Origin: Primula veris
Lineage: Eukaryota > Streptophyta > Magnoliopsida > Ericales > Primulaceae
Assembly: GCA_963682055.1 (NCBI GenBank)
Contig: OY821750.1
Coordinates: forward strand, 6,078,501 to 6,142,500
Direction of reading: 5' to 3'
Length of the DNA: 64,000 nucleotides
Position 1 is the stretch's first letter, and each line of letters begins with the position of its first letter. The notes beneath the pieces were generated by a model. It searched no databases and was not told the DNA's origin. It saw nothing but the letters and a program-made list of their open reading frames with translations. The position numbers and the translations under genes are program-made. This document shows positions 59,302-64,000 of the stretch, piece after piece.

Positions 59302-59883
59302 CCTCTCTCATTTTTAATTTCTACATTTATGTGTTAGTGGATCTAAGAATCATTGCGGATCTCTTAATAAAAAAAACACTTACTTAAAAATCCAATTGAC
59401 ATGTGAAGCTCGCTGAGAGCTTGAACGACCAACCTCTTACCATTAATACTGTAAAGTCCACGTGAGTACATATATTTTGTAACTCTGATTAACAATAAAA
59501 GGAGTTGTTTGGGGTTCTACTAATGAAACACAACCTCTTACTGAAATTCGAAATTGGTCCATCTGATCAGTTGTGGGAAATAACCCTCAAACGGAGTGAT
59601 AACCTTTTTGCAATATAAACCTAATTAACACAGAGAGTATTGGATAGACTTAACGGATGAACTTTAAAGAGGCAAATAACAAATTTTGTATGCACAGTTG
59701 GTGGGATAACTGACGAGTATCGTGATTCATGTATTGTTGCAAAGCCAGGACAATACAAATATGAGTCAACAAATTTTAATAAAACACAATTGAAGTTGAA
59801 TTAAATCCGTTCACACCGACTTAACCTTAGTTTTGTCGTGAATAGGCTGCATTGGTATTTGACCATGGCAGCTTAACTCCACA
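59302..59883. other. Region between Cassandra LTR and the fourth Copia element
   Basis: No gene is supported. A 5' LTR of the next element would be expected here, but I found no matching copy downstream and so cannot define it. Confidence 0.4.
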
Positions 59884-61775
59884 ACGGACGATGTTACCCC
59901 GTCCATAGCAACCACCGAAATTAATTTAACCTCCCTCCTTGAAAATTTATCCGCTCTTCTTGCAATGCTAAATTCCGCGAAATCAAGTCCAGCCATATTG
60001 CCAACTCCTCCCAACGCTATAACTTTCACCAACCTTCATCATGTTTTAACCATAAAATTCAACAAATATAACTATTTGTTGTGGCGAGCTCAAATCCTAC
60101 CATACCTTCGAGGACAAAAACTCTTCGAATATATTGATGGGACCATTCCCATGCCTACATACCCACCTTCTCCTGCTGATATTACACCAACTATTGCTGC
60201 CGCATACGACACACTCACTCAACATTGGAAGCAACAAGATCAAATTATTCTCTCTGCTCTAATCTCGTCCCTAAGCGGGGATATACTTTCACATGTCATC
60301 AATGAAACAACGTCTCGCTCCCTTTGGCTTCGCCTCGAGCGCTTTTTCTCTTCCCAAAATCAAGCACGGGTCCTCCAACTTAAACGCGACCTTTCCACTA
60401 TACGAAAAGGAGACACACCAATGGTCAAATACGTCAAGAACTTGGCGACCTACTCGCTGCAACTGGTCATGCTATAATTGATAGTGACCTTGTCGATTAT
60501 CTCCTAGCTGGACTCGGTCCAGAATATGACACAGTTGTCACTTCCCTCACTATAAGAGACACACCTATGTCTATGGAATATGTATTCCATCACCTTTGTA
60601 GCTACGACAACCGACAACAACCCCCACCCGCCCCTGACCTTGGAAACCCTAGTGCAAATGTTACTAGCTACGATCATAACCCCAAGCTCTGGCGAACAAT
60701 CATTGGGGATCCTCATCAGGCAACAACATCAATCGTGGACAAAATCTCAACAGTGGTAGTGCTCGTCACGGTCGAAGTGGTGGTCGGTCACAAGGTTATC
60801 GTGGCGGACTTATTAATAGGTACTCTGATTACAATAATCTTGTTTCTCAATATTGTTCGAAACCTGGACACACGGCAAAACAATGTCGTCGTCTACAACA
60901 ACAACTTCAAAACTGCAACTCTACACCATCACCATTTAATGCTTTTGCCTCTTGCTTAGGTTCAATGAGTGATTCCACATGGTATCCTGACACCGGATCT
61001 ACTCATCATTTGACTCATGACTTGGAAAATCTTAATTTGTATGCAAAATATTACATTGGTTCAGATACTGTACGCGTCGGAAATGGCCAAGGATTACCCA
61101 TCCAAAACACCGGTATTGCTAAACTCATTACACCCACTTCTTCCTTTACTTTAAATAACCTTTTACATGTTCCTACCATTAAAAAAAATCGTATTTCTAT
61201 TAGCCAGCTTACTCGTGATAACAACGTATCCGTTGAATTCTTACCTGATTAGTTTTTTATCAAGGATCTCAAAACAGGGAATATTTTACTACGCGGAAAG
61301 ACTAGGGACGGACTATATACGTGGCCGAGATATTATGCCAATGAAGCACTTACTACGCACTTAGATTCGCATGCCACTACCACTAGATGTCCCCATAGAC
61401 TAGCACACCATGCTTTTCGTATCGTGAATCAAATTATTTCAAAGTTTAATTTACCAGTTTTAAAAAATAAAAATTATTCGCTTTGTGAAGCGTGCCAACG
61501 AGCGAAAAGTCATAGATTGCATTTTCCTTCTTCCGATTTAAAAGCCAAATTTCCATTAGAATTAATCTATACTTATGGGGAGCTTCTCCTTGCGTTTATG
61601 TTTCTTTCGTTGATTTATATAGTCGCTTTACTTGGCTTTATCCTATCACTGCAAAATCAGAAGTTACTAATATTTTTACACAATTCCAAAAAATTATAGA
61701 ACGTTTTTTAAATAGAAAAATTATTTCAGTGCAAAGTGATTGGGGTGGGGAATACCGTTCTCTCAATATTTTATC
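59884..61775 (+). pseudogene. Truncated Copia polyprotein: gag, protease, integrase core
   Basis: Gag begins in the frame DDVTPSIATTEINLTSLLEN and continues through FNKYNYLLWRAQILPYLRGQ and LSTIRKGDTPMVKYVKNLA before a frameshift near 60460. After it the frame gives IIDSDLVDYLLAGLGPEYDT. Protease shows WYPDTGSTHHLTHD (about 60979), with the catalytic DTG, and LHVPTIKKNRISISQLTRDN. The pre-integrase zinc-binding region has CEACQRAKSHRLHFPSS (about 61482). The integrase core is shifted twice and ends with VQSDWGGEYRSLN near 61765, where homology stops. RT and RNase H are absent. Several stops and frameshifts make it non-functional. It is a Copia lineage different from the tandem pair, judged by the Gag type. 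Confidence 0.82.
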
Positions 61776-62691
61776 ATAACTTCAATTATTGTTGTTAATT
61801 AGTTGCACGATATTTGAACACCGAAGCTTAAATGATAACGTTCTTTTCTCTAAAAATGCTAGATTTTGACTAAACACTGTTTGTTCTCAATATCATTGTA
61901 TCAAACAGGCAGTTTATTAGCCTAAATTAAAGAACATGGCGAGAATAAAATGAAACCCTAGAAGATTGAAATTTTAAAACAAAAAAAATCTTTCAAAAAT
62001 TTTCAAACCAGATACGTTTCTCAACTTAATGTTTATCTCTAAGTAATTTTCAAACTAGTGTTTTTATGAAACTAATTTCTGAGTATACGTTGAATTTTCC
62101 ATATCATATAAGATATAACTCGTAAGAGAGAGATAATGAAGTTAATATATATATTTTTCACGGGTTTTTATCTACATGAGGCTACTAATTTCTATCCAGG
62201 TTTTACCTTTTTTGTTTGGTTAATTCGATTTTTTATAGAAATATAAGAATAAACTTAAGCTGCAAACCCGTCAATAAGCCCAACACACGTTATAAATATT
62301 GAACATGTAGACTTAACGTGTTGTTGATTCATCAGTAGACTTTCATACTTTTGGAGAAAATGTATTTTTTTTTAAATTAAACGGACCAACTATATAAATA
62401 AAAAGGAACCTCTCCCAAAAGCCAAGTAAATTACAAGAGCGTAAGTGTAATCCGAGCTGGATAGCCTCTAACAAGTTTGGCGCTTAACCTTCACACATTA
62501 ATAAAAGGAAAAATTAACAAAACATACTACTTTTTACACTTAATTAACAAAAACATACCCTTGAAAGTTTGGTTTTCAAAAACATACCTACCACGTCATA
62601 TTATTTCATATAATTAATTCTGTTATCTATGCACGCTTTCTCTCTCTATCTCTGTTATTTTTTTCGCACCAGTGCTCTCTCTCTCTCTCTA
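61776..62691. other. Gene-free region before the MULE gene
   Basis: AT-rich DNA. Near 62510-62600 ATTAACAAAA-CATAC words repeat, which might belong to a terminal region of the MULE, but no inverted partner lies inside the window. A CT microsatellite lies at 62674-62690. Confidence 0.4.
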
Positions 62692-62793
62692 GATTCTGCC
62701 ATTAACAATCACCTCTGAGCTATCATATCTCGTTTTATAAGTGATTCTGCCATTAACAATCACCTCCGAGCTATCATATCTCGCTTTGATAAA
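62692..62793 (+). repeat. Two tandem 51-bp units in the MULE leader
   Basis: GATTCTGCCATTAACAATCA starts both units (62692 and 62743). Each continues through ACCTC(T/C)GAGCTATCATATC. Few differences separate them. Confidence 0.9.
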
Positions 62794-62878
62794 GGTAAAA
62801 CAATCATCTCTCTTGAATTATATCATTGTACTTTGTATAATCCTCCTTTTGTTTTTTTAATTGTTTTTTTTTTGTTTT

Positions 62879-63242
62879 TTTTGCCGAGAAATTGTGTTCT
62901 TTTCGCTTAATTTATTTCGCTGGTTTACAATTTGTCTCTCGTAGTGGTTTTTCACTTTTTCAATTGAATTGATTTAACTCGTTGACTAGAATTGAGTTGA
63001 ATTGAACGACCTATAACTAATTAGGTTTTTTTGTTGTTGTTGAAGCGTAATTGAGGCATTTTTTTGCGAGAAATTGTGTTCTTTTCGCTTAATTTTATTC
63101 GCTGAGTTACAAATTGCCTCTCGTAGTGGGTTTTTCAATTTTTCAATTGAATTGATTTAACTCGTTGACTGGAATTGAGTTGAATTAAACGACCTATAAC
63201 TAATTAGGGTTTTTTGTTGTTGTTGAAGCGTAATTGAGGCAT
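62879..63242 (+). repeat. Two tandem 182-bp units in the MULE leader
   Basis: Units at 62879-63060 and 63061-63242 share GAGAAATTGTGTTCTTTTCG, CTCTCGTAGTGG, TTGAATTGATTTAACTCG and GAAGCGTAATTGAGGCATTT in order, with a few changes. They precede the transposase ORF and probably lie in its 5' leader or first intron. Confidence 0.9.
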
Positions 63243-63522
63243 TTTTTTTGCGGAACCGTAGTGCTGTTGAATTTTTGAAATATAATTGGATTCGGATTGT
63301 TCATACCCTTATTATTCTAGGTCATTCTCTGTTTTTTATGGTTGATACCTTTATTTTACAAGTTCAAACCTTGATATGGTATGAATTTTTGTAACTAGGG
63401 AACGATATACAAAAATAAGGATGTGAACTTATAATAGGATATGAAATCAACAAAATAAGTATATGGACTTTTTTAATTAGGATATGACATATGTTTCTGA
63501 TATTTTCATATTTTTCTGTTAG

Positions 63523-64000
63523 ATGGATTCTATTTTTATGATGTTCAAGCTCAGTTCAAACACATTGACTGCTCCCTCAACGACTGGTATTAGTATAGGG
63601 GTTGGTTCTACATATACTGATATAATTGGAAAGGTTTTTGAGATATGGCCTCATCTCAATATTAACGATCTTGACTTATTGTACACCATACCTCGTTACG
63701 AAAACTGTCATTTACATAATGAAGCAGACGTTGCTTGTTTGTTTGGGCTAGTCTACACGTTTTCGTTGCCAGTTGTTGATGTTCTAGTGGTTAGCCGTTC
63801 TACTGTTCATGGATTATTAATTTGTTCTACGTCTGAGACTTGCGTTGAGATGCCACAGATAACTTGTTCAGATTATTTTGATCCAAGCAAAAAGGTTATG
63901 ATGAGTCATCATTGGTCAAATTATCTGAAGGGTGTTGGGCAAAAGTTTCATGGTGGTATTGATGAGTTTAGGACAGTTTTGAAGAAGTATTGTGTCGAAC
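63523..64000 (+). CDS. MULE (MuDR-type) transposase, N-terminal part, runs off the window
   Basis: From ATG at 63523 the frame is open for 159 codons to the window end. An acceptor-like CTGTTAG directly precedes the ATG, so a leader intron containing the tandem repeats is likely. The N-terminal region (IIGKVFEIWPHLNINDLDLL through FGLVYTFSLPVVDVLVV) resembles the domain that precedes the Mutator DNA-binding domain in plant MULE transposases. Then VGQKFHGGIDEFRTVLKKYC (about residues 138-157) is the start of the MuDR DNA-binding domain. The DDE catalytic and SWIM zinc-finger parts would lie to the right. No stop or shift is seen, so this may be an intact, possibly active copy or a domesticated gene of the MUSTANG/FAR1 kind; the present part does not decide this. 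Confidence 0.82.
   Translation, partial: MDSIFMMFKLSSNTLTAPSTTGISIGVGSTYTDIIGKVFEIWPHLNINDLDLLYTIPRYENCHLHNEADVACLFGLVYTFSLPVVDVLVVSRSTVHGLLICSTSETCVEMPQITCSDYFDPSKKVMMSHHWSNYLKGVGQKFHGGIDEFRTVLKKYCVE

Overview
The window is nuclear DNA from a flowering plant, almost certainly a eudicot. It is AT-rich, its genes have GT-AG introns and plant-only family members, and much of it is plant transposons. I cannot name the species. No bacterial, organellar or viral region was seen.

Five host genes can be supported. From left to right they are: the 3' part of SGT1 (HSP90 co-chaperone with CS and SGS domains, + strand, 164-2261); a peroxisomal 1,4-dihydroxy-2-naphthoyl-CoA thioesterase ending in the PTS1 signal AKL (+, 5843-7856); a small MAKR/BKI1-type membrane-associated kinase regulator (-, 31229-32268); a complete five-exon S-type anion channel of the SLAH2/SLAH3 type (+, 41051-45258); and a MAKR6-like gene whose exons are separated by an enlarged intron (-, 47935-50109). 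One orphan exon (29819-30190) is open but unrecognised. The genes do not form a pathway: immunity/co-chaperone, phylloquinone synthesis, anion transport and receptor-kinase regulation simply lie side by side.

Between and around them is repeat DNA. Two complete, related Copia-type LTR retrotransposons lie almost in tandem (9181-16331 with target duplication GAATT; 17111-24049 with GTAAA). Both carry the same decayed gag-integrase-RT interior, so they were probably mobilised in trans. A third Copia element (minus strand, 55893-58760) keeps little more than RT and RNase H. It abuts a 5S-rRNA-containing Cassandra-type LTR (59008-59301), and a 245-bp duplication runs across the junction. A fourth, truncated Copia (gag-protease-integrase) follows at 59884-61775. 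A MULE (MuDR-type) transposase gene begins at 63523 and leaves the window. There are also a decayed hAT transposase (51860-52960), a foldback-like palindrome (26940-28200), inverted ACGGTA-rich arms, tRNA-derived SINE-like pieces and several minisatellites.

The most unusual signal lies inside the two tandem Copia elements. At least a dozen short hairpins have unrelated but self-complementary stems, all closing the same eight-base loop, CC(A/T)GT(C/T)G(A/T). A second hairpin family with covarying stems around CCCACTGGGTTT lies in their 3' untranslated region.
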